Notes: generated by a model not told the origin, from the letters alone. A stretch of 35,547 bases of DNA from Prorocentrum cordatum (GCA_963575745.1 CAUYUJ010014193.1:393357-428903), one strand, 5' to 3'; positions 1 to 8,921 are shown, numbered from the stretch's first letter. Program-made: numbers and translations.

Positions 1-1
1 C

Positions 2-1498
2 TCCTACTGTGGCCAAGCCTTCTACCTGGGCGAGGGTCAGGCTGACCTACACCGTGCGGGGCGTGCAAACCCCAGCTCCACCGATGGAGACGGGCCAGGT
101 CGCTCCATACACCTCGTCAGCCTAAACATCACCAGTCTCTCAGCGAACTGGCCAACCATCACCGCTCTTGGTGTCGACCACACCGCCGCAGTCATAGCAC
201 TGCAGGAGACCCGACATGCCAAGCCGACCAGACAAGCCATCGCTACCAGCGCCGCCAATCCACACCACGGGGGATACCACGCCAGTATTGGACCTGACCT
301 GGATCTGGCGCGAGCCCAGCGCAGAGCTGCCCACGGCGGCACAGACCACACCGTCGTGGGCAACACTGGCGCCTCGGGAGGGGTCGCCATCCTCTCTAAG
401 GATGCCATTGTCGACTCCACTGTCGACGACACTGCGCCCTGTATCGTCGCCCTCAAGGCCAAGAAAAGATGGCACGAGGCCTTTCTCCCGCTCTGCACTC
501 AGCACAGCCGCAGGCGGCGACGAAACAACCACGGGCCCGCGGGGATCTACATAGCGAGCCTCTACGGGATTGCTGGAGGAGACAGCACAGATCTTTTTCG
601 GCTCGCTGACTGCGCCGCCGCTAGGGTCGGCTCAGCCCCCTATTTCATCTGCATGGACGCCAATACGAACATCGATGACAATCCACACCTTCTGCACATG
701 TTGCAGCACGGATGGTTCAACGTCGCTGAGGGCACACCAGACCACACCATGCACACATACGGCAATACCCCTGACTGGGACCGCGTCACCAAGTGCCCCC
801 GCACTTCGCGCATCGATTATATCATTGCCAACCAAGCGGCGCGATCCCTTGTCACCGACTTCTGCTCTCTACGCGACTTGCCAGCGAAGTCTCATGTTGG
901 CCTGCAGGTCACGCTTGACCTCAGTCGCCTCGACCATACGGCCCGACGTCTTCTTGCCCCCACGCCCTACCCTCCCAACGATGGAGCTCATGAGGGTCAC
1001 GAACTGCAGGCACTAGGGGCCCTCATCGCTGGGCGATATCAGGACCGCATGGAACAGGCCGACACACGCGACGACGTGGAACGCATGTTCGCCCTGGCTA
1101 ACGAGGCCAGCCATGAGTACCATCTCACCCGTCTGCGCGACCTGCCACCTCCACCGCCCGACCACCCAAAAAAGAAGCCCCCCACCATGCACGGGCTCAC
1201 GCCCATGTTCGAAGAGCGACCAGTTGTCCCCCGCGCCTTCCCCACCTACGGAGCTTCCACGATACACATGAACCGACTGCGCAAGCTCCATCGGCAACTC
1301 TGTGAGCTTCGCTTCATCGGACAGCACCATCATTTAGATTGCAGTGCCATCCCGCCGTACCTAGCGCAGCGCATCGACTGCACGTGGACCGCGGCCCGCC
1401 TCCTATGTCACAAGCTGCGCCCCACGGTTCTCCTTGACTTCCCCGAGGCCTGGACCCCCGACGAGCCAGCACCTCACGGAGAGCACCTTGACGTTTGA
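2..1498 (+). CDS. LINE polyprotein, part 1: APE-type endonuclease domain (5'-partial, ends in frameshift)
   Basis: This frame is open from the first bases of the window to a TGA at 1496-1498. It matches the endonuclease/exonuclease/phosphatase fold that nicks target DNA to start target-primed reverse transcription. Visible motifs are SLNITSLS (Asn codon 125-127), ALQETRH with the metal-binding Glu (206-208), GASGGVAILS (about 365-394), FICMDANTN with the Asp (656-658), SRIDYI with the Asp (815-817) and AKSHVGL with the probable catalytic His (893-895). An SDH triad would be usual; here it reads KSH. Upstream of the endonuclease there is a Cys-containing stretch (YCGQAF) cut by the window edge, perhaps the end of an upstream zinc-finger region. 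The first ATG at 356 lies inside the endonuclease and cannot be the real start. The sequence after about 950 is linker. Family assignment is confident; activity is unknown. Confidence 0.85.
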   Translation, partial: SYCGQAFYLGEGQADLHRAGRANPSSTDGDGPGRSIHLVSLNITSLSANWPTITALGVDHTAAVIALQETRHAKPTRQAIATSAANPHHGGYHASIGPDLDLARAQRRAAHGGTDHTVVGNTGASGGVAILSKDAIVDSTVDDTAPCIVALKAKKRWHEAFLPLCTQHSRRRRRNNHGPAGIYIASLYGIAGGDSTDLFRLADCAAARVGSAPYFICMDANTNIDDNPHLLHMLQHGWFNVAEGTPDHTMHTYGNTPDWDRVTKCPRTSRIDYIIANQAARSLVTDFCSLRDLPAKSHVGLQVTLDLSRLDHTARRLLAPTPYPPNDGAHEGHELQALGALIAGRYQDRMEQADTRDDVERMFALANEASHEYHLTRLRDLPPPPPDHPKKKPPTMHGLTPMFEERPVVPRAFPTYGASTIHMNRLRKLHRQLCELRFIGQHHHLDCSAIPPYLAQRIDCTWTAARLLCHKLRPTVLLDFPEAWTPDEPAPHGEHLDV

Positions 1499-2535
1499 TC
1501 CAACACCTCGACTTAGAGCTGGCGCGACGTGCGAACCGTGCCAAAGCTGAACGCATCAAGATATGGGCTGAGGGCGTCCGCGAGCCAAGCGGGCGAAAGG
1601 CGGCCATATACGCACGGGCTGCTGACAGCTCGCCCACGGCGTATCTCCGCACGCCTACCACACCTGACGATACGCAACTCCGCTGCGACACCAACGCCTT
1701 TAAACCTGACAACGCTAGCACGGACGACAGCGACGCTGACACCGAAGCTGGCGGCTTCAGCCCCAGCGACGGTAGTTCGCCCGACACGGACAACGACGAA
1801 GACCACACTCGTGAACCACCACCTGCGCAAGTCCCCGACATTCTCCCTGCCAACGCCATTGTTGCTAACACCAAAGACATGCTTAAGCTCATGGTCGACA
1901 CCTGGGAGCCCATCTTGGGCAGGTACCGTGCCCGTGCAGGACATGACGCCGAAGCCGTGCCGACGTGGGCTGACTTCTACGACGAGTACCGACAAGAGCT
2001 GCCTACGCCATCACCAGCTACCCCTTTCCACCTCACCGACGACCAACTCATCCACTTTATTCGCACCCGTTCACCGCGCCGTGCGGGGGGACTGGACGGC
2101 TGGACTACTAAGGAGGCTAAGGAGTTACCCGACGACATTCTTCGCCTCTTCGCCAGCGTCTTACGCGCTATGCAACGCACTGGCACCATCCCAGAACCCC
2201 TCCTTCATGTGCCAAACCCGTGCCTCCGAAAAGGCCGAGGCGAACTCCCAACGGACCAACGACTTCTCTCGGTGCTTTCCGTTTGGATGTATGCGTGGGA
2301 AGCGCCAGCTTACCGCAGCCTCACGGACTTGCGGAAAGGATGGACCCACGCCACGAGTTTTGGCGCTGTCCCCAAAGCTACCATTGGGGACGTCAGCACC
2401 TCTCTTGCCCTGCGCATCGAACACGCCAGGGCCTTACTCCTTCCCTTAGCTGGGGCTGCCCTGGACCGACAGAAGTGTTTCGACTACCTCATCACGGACA
2501 TCTGCCTCAACCTTGCGCTTCACGCGGGGTGCCCC
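1495..2535 (+). CDS. LINE polyprotein, part 2: linker and N-terminal half of reverse transcriptase (frameshifted at both ends)
   Basis: This is the -1 frame relative to part 1, entered at the T run 1494-1496. It stays open to a TGA at 2593-2595, but the homologous reading leaves it at the C run 2532-2535. An acidic, low-complexity linker (about 1700-1830) leads to the RT fingers and palm. RAGGLDGWTTKEAKELP lies around 2077-2127, followed by FASVLRAMQRTGTIPEP and a degenerate LLSVLSVWMYAWEAP segment where LINE RTs usually carry RPI(S/T)LL. FGAVPKATIGD occupies the GF-x-P-x-R position. Motif A is LDRQKCFDYL at 2461-2490 with catalytic Asp at 2464-2466. The frame ends just after motif A, so the palm is split from motifs B and C. 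The TTG at 1495 is not a credible start; this is a continuation of part 1. Confidence 0.85.
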
Positions 2536-5302
2536 AAGACATCGTTACTGTCCGCAGAAACTTCTACAGTCGCCACAAACGCTACATCCGCATGAACGGT
2601 GCGTACTCTAAGGAACTGGCCAGGACAAACGGTCACCTCCAGGGAAGCTCTTGGTCCCTGGACGACATTAAGCTGCTCATGTGTGTGTGGACCAAGAGAC
2701 AGCATCGATACGTTCCGCGATCACTCAGCACTACCTTTGTTGACGACAGCAACTCCACTACTCACACCGCGCCCGAGTTGCAGAAATCTCTTGATGAAAC
2801 CGCCAAGTTTGATCGATTTTCAGGTCAACGCATTCACCCTGGCAAAGTGGCGGGGTGGGCGCTCACCGACGAGCTTCACACCGCCGTTACCCAGCTCACT
2901 CTGGCGGAACGGCCCTTACGCGTGGTCGACTCCTTCAAGCTCGTCGGGAGTTACATCAACGCCGAGGCAGCGCCGGCTCCAGCCGCGCTTAACCTCACGG
3001 CCACCGCTGACGCCCGTGTTCGGAGGGCGACTAGTCGCCTGCCGCGCATTGGCAAGCTCCCATCGCCGATGCTTATTAAGGCGCGGCACGCCCGTTCCCT
3101 TGCTGCCAGCGTCTGTACCACGGGCACCGACATTCAAGCCCCATCAGGCCCCGTCAAAACTGCCTACAACCATGCCCTTAAGGCGGCTATCCGCCCCAAG
3201 GGAAACAAGTGGGTCGAGTTTTGGACTCTCATGGCCGTGTGCGTCCCAGGACACGCCCTGGAGATTGACGCCATTACGCAGCGTGAAGTCTTCCTGTGTC
3301 TGCGGCGACAGGTTACCCGCGACGCTACTCTCTGCGGTCTCGTCAGGGATCTCCAACACCATGTCCAGACCCTTTTCGGGGGAGGACCTGTCGGACGACT
3401 TGTCCAGACGCTCCAGCAGCTCCGTTGGACCTGGCCCACATTTGGCATCATGTACGACGACTGGGGCTGTCAGATCAGTTGGCTGAACTTACCCCAAAAC
3501 GCCTTCCTTCACATGCTGCGAGCCTCACAACGCAGAGCCTTTCTGAGAAAGATCAAGCCACGGCGTCATGACCTTGGGCACCTTGCCTCTGTCAGACAGG
3601 GCCTCGACCTCTTCGCCAGTACGTGGCTCGCCCGAACGAAAGGAGCAGCCAAATGCAATGCCTGGCAGCTGGCGCTCCTCCTGAACTACCTGTCGGGCGG
3701 GGACCACACCCAACAGCGACGATCCCGATCAAACACGTCTGCTGACCCCAGCCCCATCTGCCGATACTGCGACGAGGAAGAGGAAACTCAGGAGCACACT
3801 GTCCGCGACTGCAAGTGCTGGGCCCGAGAAAGACTCCCTCTCACCACCCTCATCTGTGACGAGCAGTGGGCCCGTCTTCCGCCGCACACAAGACACTGCG
3901 GGCTCTTCGATGAAGACCCAGCCCTCCTCGACCTGCAGGCCGACCTCGCGAGGGACCCGCTACCGCAGCCCATGCCGCGGCCCCCACCTGAGGGAGATCC
4001 TGCGGCTTCAGCCCAGGACTCCTACACCACCTACCTTGACCACGACACTGGTTGGACATGTGTCTACGCTGCCACGGACGGTGCATGCACCAACCAAGCC
4101 ATCCCATTGCTAGCACGAGCGGGCTACGGCGTCTACTACGGCATCGACCACCGCATGAACTACAGTGCACGCGTTCACGGCATTACGCAGAACGCACAGC
4201 TTGCGGATACCCTCGCCATTGTCCACCTCACGGCATGTGCTGAACGGCCCGTACACGTTTTCGTGGACAACCAGGCGGTGGTCGATGGGTTCCAAAGTAT
4301 CATCGACGGACACTCACCACCGCAGGGCACGCACGTGGAGCTCTGGGTAAAGATCCACCGATGCGTCATGGCCAAGCCCAACATGTTCCGCGTCGAGAAA
4401 ATCGCAAGCCACCTGGGAGACATGGGCATTGACCTCGGGCTCATCGGGCCCATCGCGGAGGAGTTCAATCGTCAGGCTGACGCCCTCGCCACAACGGCGG
4501 CACGTACTCATAACCTTCCAGACGACATTGTCGAAGCTGCCAAAACACGAAATCGACAAGCGACCGTGCTTCATGGAGTCGCTGTCGCCATCTACGAGCG
4601 TAGACACCGTACACTCCCCCTCCCACACCGCAGGGCTGGGTTCACAGCTGCGGAACTCCACAAAATGGAACCAAATCCCCTGCTGTCTGACCAGGCACCA
4701 CCCGCGGCTGGACCAGACATCCCACAGAACCCGGACGAGCTCTGGGCCGAGGCCCAACGGGCGATATTCGACGAACAGGAGGACGACCCGTTCGGCTTTG
4801 GTGGGGGCCTTGACATCCTGGGCGACGGGCCAGCCAGCGCCAACCCTGCCCCGTCGGGCACCCGCACGGCGCCCTCGACTCCGCCATTGAGAGCGGCAGC
4901 GCACCCACATGACAACGCCGCTCACTTTCAAGACGCTGACGAACAGGAGGATGACCTGTTCAGCTTCGGTGGGGGATCGGACGCTTTGGACGACGGACCA
5001 GCCAGCGTAAACCCTGCCCCGTCGGGCAACCTCTCGACCCCTACTGCGACTCCGTCCCCGAGAGCGACATCGCCCACATACGATGATATCGGCCACCGCC
5101 AAGACGCCGACCACGACCTGGGTGACCCCCGCGGACTGAGTGGCATAGAGGACGCACCGCCGATACCCCACGCTGCCGACCATGCCGCCCTACCGAGACG
5201 CCAACCTTCTACGCGACCGACCTCAGAAAAAAAAAGAAAAAAAAAGCAGAAAAAGAAAAAAAAAAAAAAAAGGCAAGGCAAGGAAAAAAAGAAAAGAAGA
5301 AG

Positions 5303-5337
<35 letters not shown>

Positions 5338-5372
5338 AAAAAAAAGAAAATAAAAAAAAAAAAAAAAAATAA
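2529..5372 (+). CDS. LINE polyprotein, part 3: C-terminal half of RT, CCHC zinc finger, RNase H, acidic tail and Lys-rich tract
   Basis: It begins with GVPQDIVTV, the natural continuation of part 2 after one base is missing from the C run 2532-2535. The same frame is open further upstream (from 2220), but that stretch is not homologous coding. Motif B-like GHLQGSSWSL precedes motif C TTFVDDSN (FVDD at 2736-2747), the catalytic Asp pair. FKLVGSYI follows as motif E. A CX2CX8HX4C zinc finger lies at 3759-3812. RNase H spans about 4050-4500 with TDG (Asp 4077), an Asp at 4206 where Glu is usual, VDN (Asp 4266), ASH (His 4410) and QAD (Asp 4479). Downstream come a repeated acidic module and a Lys-rich tail read from the A-tract, ending at TAA 5370-5372. 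RNase H would remove the RNA template strand. The Glu-to-Asp change may weaken activity. Confidence 0.85.
3759..3812 (+). other. CCHC zinc-finger motif of the LINE
   Basis: Cys codons at 3759 and 3768, His at 3795 and Cys at 3810 give CX2CX8HX4C, read as CRYCDEEEETQEHTVRDC. It lies between RT and RNase H, where many APE-type LINEs carry a nucleic-acid-binding knuckle. All four ligands are intact. Confidence 0.75.
4770..5111 (+). repeat. Tandem duplication of a ~56-residue acidic module inside the LINE ORF
   Basis: Two copies start at 4770 and 4938 (168 bp apart); a third begins at 5109 and fades out. Each copy opens with DEQEDD, continues FxFGGG and DGPAS-NPAPSG, then a Ser/Thr/Pro-rich stretch ending QDA. 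The period is a multiple of three (168, then 171), so the frame is kept. The module is disordered-looking and I know no function for it. Confidence 0.8.
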
Positions 5373-5411
5373 TAAGAAAAGAAATAATATAAAAAAGAAA
5401 ACAAAAACACA
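5225..5411 (+). repeat. A-rich tract inside the LINE, read as poly-Lys
   Basis: About 187 bp, almost all A with G and a few T interruptions. In the LINE frame it reads Lys/Arg-rich, then meets TAA at 5370, 5373 and 5385, each created by a single T. The same frame reopens beyond it. It could be the 3' poly(A) tail of the element, or an internal A-tract that has expanded within a longer ORF. Confidence 0.85.
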
Positions 5412-6020
5412 GACCAAGAAAAGCCCTTGCACGGCATCATGATTGGTCCCACCGCGCAAACCACTCCGCCCCCCCACCGGCGGCAGCCCGCGGGGGCGGC
5501 TTCAGCCCCCCCGCAGGGCACTAAACCAGACAGGCCCTCGTGCCCCGACCACGCTTCCATCGTTGCTGAGCGAGAGGAAGCGGCTCTCCCGACCTCTCGG
5601 GGCGTGGCCCTAGCGGCTCCAGCCCTGGGGTCGCGTGTGCCCCTCCAGGCACCCTTCAAGGGTGACGGACGACAGCGTACAGGGTGCCGCACTACGCTAG
5701 TCCACCATTTGGACAAGCGTACCGAGGACCTCGCCTCTGTCTCGAGGCTCTCGGCTGCTGGCACTGAGCAGCCACCCCTCACCGACCGCGAAACCGAGCT
5801 GTCACAGGCTATGGCTGCTCTCCAGCAGAGGTGCCTAGCTCTCGCCGCGGACCTCGCCGCCGCCCAAGCTCGCCAAGGCCCTCTACTCCAGCGCCTCCAC
5901 AGCGCTGGGCGAGCCTTTGCCGAGCTGCTCACGGCCTCGCCCGATGGTGCCGTGCCGTCACTCACCATCCAAGCTTTGCTGTCATCGTTCCGCGGCGCTC
6001 CACCTGGTGCCCCGCGCTAA
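5388..6020 (+). CDS. Possible LINE polyprotein C-terminal segment beyond the A-tract, coiled-coil-like
   Basis: The frame is the same as the RT/RNase H frame and is open from after the last in-frame stop in the A-tract to TAA at 6018-6020. In-frame ATG codons occur at 5439 and later, but none has a reason to be a start. The first part is Pro/Ala-rich. From about 5760 it becomes helical and heptad-like (ELSQAMAALQQRCLALAADL), then QRLHSAGRAFAELL, then a Pro/Gly end. No catalytic motif is visible. GC-rich codon use resembles the upstream LINE. If the A-tract is the element's 3' tail, this would instead be host sequence or an unrelated ORF. I recognise no family. Confidence 0.45.
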   Translation, partial: YKKENKNTDQEKPLHGIMIGPTAQTTPPPHRRQPAGAASAPPQGTKPDRPSCPDHASIVAEREEAALPTSRGVALAAPALGSRVPLQAPFKGDGRQRTGCRTTLVHHLDKRTEDLASVSRLSAAGTEQPPLTDRETELSQAMAALQQRCLALAADLAAAQARQGPLLQRLHSAGRAFAELLTASPDGAVPSLTIQALLSSFRGAPPGAPR

Positions 6021-6385
6021 TCTCCTCCTTTCTGCCTGCCCGTGTGTACGTGTGGCTCCGCGTCCACGGTGTCAGGGCGTGGGGGCGGGGGGAGCCCCGT
6101 CACTGCGCGCCGCTTAGCGGCCAAGCGCCCAACTGGCGGTCCGCCAAGCCGCCTAGCCACGTGCCAGCACGTCGCCTTTCTTGTTGGGGCCTTTTACCTC
6201 ACGCGGTCTGACAGGTGAGATCTTCATCGTCTGTCCGCCGTCTGTAGCGTCTGTCGCACTGCGCCGGGGGAGGGGTTTTTTGTTGCCCGCCCTCGTATCT
6301 AAAGGCTGCACCGCCGCAAATAGTGCATGCGAGTTGTCGCGCCGCAGTGCGCCTCGCGGACGGACCCTGGTCCGCCTACTTGTCC

Positions 6386-6389
<4 letters not shown>
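6021..6389. other. Non-coding stretch between LINE ORF and CT microsatellite, possible 3' UTR
   Basis: GC-rich, with no ORF of convincing composition and no repeat found elsewhere in the window. It may be the LINE 3' untranslated region, with the CT tract being either target sequence or a simple-repeat tail. Confidence 0.35.
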
Positions 6390-6471
<82 letters not shown>

Positions 6472-6494
6472 CTCTCCTCTCTCTCTCTCTCCCC

Positions 6495-6533
<39 letters not shown>

Positions 6534-6987
6534 CCTGTCCCCTCCTCATCTCAACCCCCCTCTCTCTCTCTCTCTCTCCATCTCTTCTCTCGCTCCTCTC
6601 CTCTACCGCGCACTCTCTCTCACTCTCTCTCTCATCCTTTCTCTCTTTCTCTCTCCTCTCCCTCTCTCATCGTTCCACTCTCTCTCTCTCTCTCTCTCTT
6701 CTCTTGCTCTCTCTCTCATCTCTCTGTCTCTCTTCTCTCTCTCTCTCTCTCTCATCCATCTCTATCTTCCCCCCCCCCCCCCCCCCCCCCGCCCTCTCTC
6801 TCTCTCTCTCTCCTCTCCTCGCTCTCTCACCTCATCCCTCTCTCGCTCGCCTCGCTCGCTCGCTAACTCTCTAATCTCTCTCTCTCTCTCTCTCTCGCTC
6901 CGCGCTCGCGCTCAAGCGCTCGCGCTCGGCGACGCTCGCTCTTTTTTTTTCTTCCTCTCTCTCTCTCTCTCTCTCTTGCTCTCTCTT

Positions 6988-7071
<84 letters not shown>
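6388..7071. repeat. (CT)n microsatellite, ~0.7 kb, with an internal C22 run
   Basis: Long uninterrupted CT runs flank degenerate CT/CCT sequence. A run of 22 C lies at 6769-6790 and a short T9 at about 6941-6949. Long Ser-Leu ORFs in several frames are artefacts of the repeat. The polypurine-polypyrimidine strand asymmetry could favour triplex (H-DNA) structure. Confidence 0.95.
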
Positions 7072-7074
<3 letters not shown>

Positions 7075-7096
7075 ACTGCTCTCTTCGCTACTGGCT

Positions 7097-7228
7097 TCTG
7101 ACGGAGTCTGGGTTAGGTGAGCCTGAGTGTGGGTGAGTCTGAGTATGGGTACGTCTGTGTGTGCCTGACTCTGAAGAAATGAATCTGAGAGTGAGTGAGC
7201 TTGTGTATGAGTGAGTCTGGGTGCGAGT
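7097..7228. repeat. Degenerate TGAGTG/TGAGTC hexamer tract, left flank of the 152-bp array
   Basis: Repeated (G)TGAGTCTG and TGAGTGTG units with scattered substitutions. The same hexamer family resumes at 8023-8075 on the other side of the 152-bp array. Confidence 0.75.
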
Positions 7229-8022
7229 CTGAATCCCAATGGTGCCCCTGGCAGTGTCTGGCGACTAGGAGGCCCGGGTCGACTCCTCTTTGGGAAGCCA
7301 AAATGCTGCCCCTGGCAGCGTTTGGTGAAGATGAAGCCCCTGGTGGACCCCCCCTGGGGCTCCCAAATGATGCCCCTGGCAGCGATTTGTGACCATGAGG
7401 CTCTCAAGAGATACATGTTGGGGACGCCAAACGGCAATTCTAGCTGAGGCGTCCCACCAAAATCGGCGCGAACGGGCTCGTGAGATCAGCCAGGGTGGCT
7501 CCCCCTTGGGGCCCCCAAATGATGCCCCTGGCAGCGTTTTGCGACCATGAGGCTCTCAAGAGATACATGTTGGGGGCGCCAAACGGCAATTCTAGCTGAG
7601 ACTTCCCACCAAAATCGGCGCGAACGGGCTCGTGAGATCAGCCAGGGTGGCTCCCCCTTGGGTCTCCCAAATGATGCCCCTGGCAGCGTTTTGTGACCAT
7701 GAGGCTCTCAAGAGAGACATGTATATATACATGTATGGGACGCCAAAACGGCAATTCTACTTGAGAGGTACACCAAAATCGGCGCGAACGGGCCTCGTGA
7801 GATCAGCCAGGGTGGCTCCCCCTTGGGGCCCCAAGTGATTCTTCAGGCTGGCAGCGTTTTGTTACCATGAGCCTCTCAAGAGATACATGTTCGGGGCGCC
7901 AAACGGCAATTCTAGCTGAGACGTCCCACCAAAATCGGCGCGAACGGGCTCGTGAAAACAGCCAGGGTGGCTCCCCCTTGGGGCTCCCAAATGATGCCCC
8001 TGGCAGCGTTTTGTGATCATGA
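7229..8022. repeat. 152-bp tandem repeat array, about 4.2 units plus degenerate left units
   Basis: The landmark ATGATGCCCCTGGCAGCG recurs with starts near 7365, 7517, 7669, 7833 and 7989. Spacings are 152, 152, 164 and 156 bp. The 164-bp unit carries a 12-bp insertion of alternating TA-type sequence (around 7722-7735). Two short, more diverged units precede the array at about 7229 and 7298. Each unit also carries GACGCCAAACGGCAATTCTA and AAAATCGGCGCGAACGGGCT. Units 2 and 3 are nearly identical, suggesting recent amplification. No ORF spans the array. Confidence 0.9.
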
Positions 8023-8075
8023 GAGAGTGTGAGTGTGAGTGAATGTGACTGTGAGTGAGTCTGAGTGAGAGTGAG
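8023..8075. repeat. TGAGTG hexamer tract, right flank of the 152-bp array
   Basis: GAGAGTGTGAGTGTGAGTGAATGTG and further TGAGTCTGAG units match the left flank at 7097-7228. Confidence 0.75.
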
Positions 8076-8195
8076 TCTCATCTTATCTTATCGAGTCCTA
8101 TCTTATCTGACCTTTTTTTACCCTCTATCTTATCTTATCTTGCAATCTCTTATCTTGTCTTAGCTTATCTTATATCATGTCTTATCTTATCTGGT
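8076..8195. repeat. Degenerate (TCTTA)n pentanucleotide tract
   Basis: Repeated TCTTATCTTA interrupted by GAG, CCTA, GACC and GCAA segments. It directly abuts the TGAGTG tract. GGGAGGC-type purine repeats follow at 8202-8250. Confidence 0.8.
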
Positions 8196-8309
8196 GATTC
8201 TCAGTGGGAGGAGGGAGGCGGGAGGCGGGAGGAAGGAGGAGGAGTGGGAGGCGTCAGAGTAATAACAAGAACCCCAATCCTTAGGATATGGGGAAAAATC
8301 AAGACGAAA

Positions 8310-8450
8310 GGTTTTGGGTCGTTTTCGGCCTCAGGGGGGGCCCTCGCCGGGCCCCGGGAACGTCAAAAAACAATGGGGACGAAAAAACTGGTCCCGGGGA
8401 AAGGGTCGCAGGAACGCCGTCTTGATAAGAATCAGGACGCCGCATGTCTG
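8310..8450 (+). repeat. Dispersed repeat R1, copy 1
   Basis: Order of landmarks: TTTTCGGCCTCAGGGGGG, CCCTCGCCGGGCCCCGGGA, AACTGGTCCCGGGGAAAGGG, then GCCGTCTTGATAAGAATCAG and GACGCCGCATGT. The reverse complement of this series occurs at 30270-30425 and, interrupted, from 30732. No ORF of note. Confidence 0.75.
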
Positions 8451-8480
8451 AGGAGATCCGACGCTCCAAAGAAATTGGAG

Positions 8481-8608
8481 CGGCGGGATTTTAGCACTCT
8501 TCGGCATCCGGGGGCACTCGCCGGACGTCGGGGGCGTGAAGAAAACGACTCGGGGCGGAAAGCCGGGCCCGGGGGAGTGGCCCGCTCCCCTGGGGCCCAC
8601 GCATGTGA
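8481..8608 (+). repeat. Dispersed repeat R1, diverged copy 2
   Basis: It repeats the first half of R1: TTCGGCATCCGGGGGCACTC, then a GACGTCGGGGGCGTGAAGAA-type stretch and GGCGGAAAGCCGGGCCCGGG. The tail (GCCGTCTTGA...GCATGT) is reduced to CGCATGTGATCG. It abuts R2. Confidence 0.5.
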
Positions 8609-8815
8609 TCGTTTTTTGTTGATGCGGCGTTTCGACATTGGGAAGAAGGGGGGGGTCTGGCGTGCGACTGTTTGCAGCAGTGCGTCCTGTATAGAGGGAG
8701 ACTCCACCTGCTCGAAACAGGCGCCCCAAAAAAGCCAAGACCCACTCCATGGGGGGGGGGAGGGTGGCTGCGAGGGCCCGCGCCGATCGGCGAAGCAATT
8801 GATAAAAACCGAACA
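8609..8815. repeat. Dispersed repeat R2, copy 1
   Basis: Direct repeat of 29499-29731. Shared blocks: CGGCGTTTCGACATTGGG, CAACAGTGCG/CAGCAGTGCG, GAGACTCCACC, AACAGGCGCC, CTCCATG, GCGAGGGCCC, CGCCGATCGGC and a final ATAAAAA. Indels separate the copies, so conserved coding is unlikely. Orientation is arbitrary. Confidence 0.8.
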
Positions 8816-8921
8816 CCCTTTAAAACATTGAAGCGGCCGGATGTCCGGGGGGTAGGGCGGAGTCGCCGGCCGCCTAGCCCTCGCGCAGGCCCGCCGCCTG
8901 GCCCTGGCGCTGCCCCTCCCG

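Larger units (their letters stand above)
1..6389 (+). mobile_element. Non-LTR retrotransposon (LINE), dinoflagellate-like, 5' end outside window, broken by frameshifts
   Basis: One polyprotein-sized coding unit runs from the window edge to 6020. Domain order is APE-type endonuclease (about 100-950), linker, reverse transcriptase (about 1970-3100), CCHC zinc finger (3759-3812), RNase H (about 4050-4500), an acidic duplicated module (4770-5111), an A-rich Lys tract (5225-5411) and a further C-terminal segment. This order (EN-RT-ZnF-RNH) is that of APE-type LINEs; no LTRs, integrase or protease are visible. Single-base frame changes at 1494-1498 and 2532-2535, plus TAA codons inside the A-tract, interrupt the frame. 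All three segments could be joined by one-base changes or substitutions, so the copy is either recently inactivated or intact with sequencing errors in homopolymers. The 5' end and any target-site duplication lie outside the window. I place the 3' end before the CT microsatellite, but the true end is uncertain. Confidence 0.85.

Noticed and set aside
356-358. ATG at 356 as start of the LINE endonuclease
   Set aside because: The frame is open to the window start, and essential endonuclease motifs (Asn at 125, Glu at 206) lie upstream.
1490-1500. Programmed -1 frameshift or stop-restart between LINE parts 1 and 2
   Set aside because: No slippery heptamer, and the overlap codon is TTG, not ATG. 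A one-base loss in the T run explains it more simply.
6181-7101. 306-codon Ser-Leu-rich plus frame and similar frames in the triplet tracts
   Set aside because: Direct translation of (CT)n and triplet microsatellites; all frames and strands are open alike.
7365-8022. CRISPR array
   Set aside because: Repeats are 152 bp with no short repeat-spacer alternation; eukaryotic satellite.
8076-8195. Telomere-like repeat
   Set aside because: TCTTA pentamers do not match TTTAGGG or other known telomere units, and the tract is internal and degenerate.
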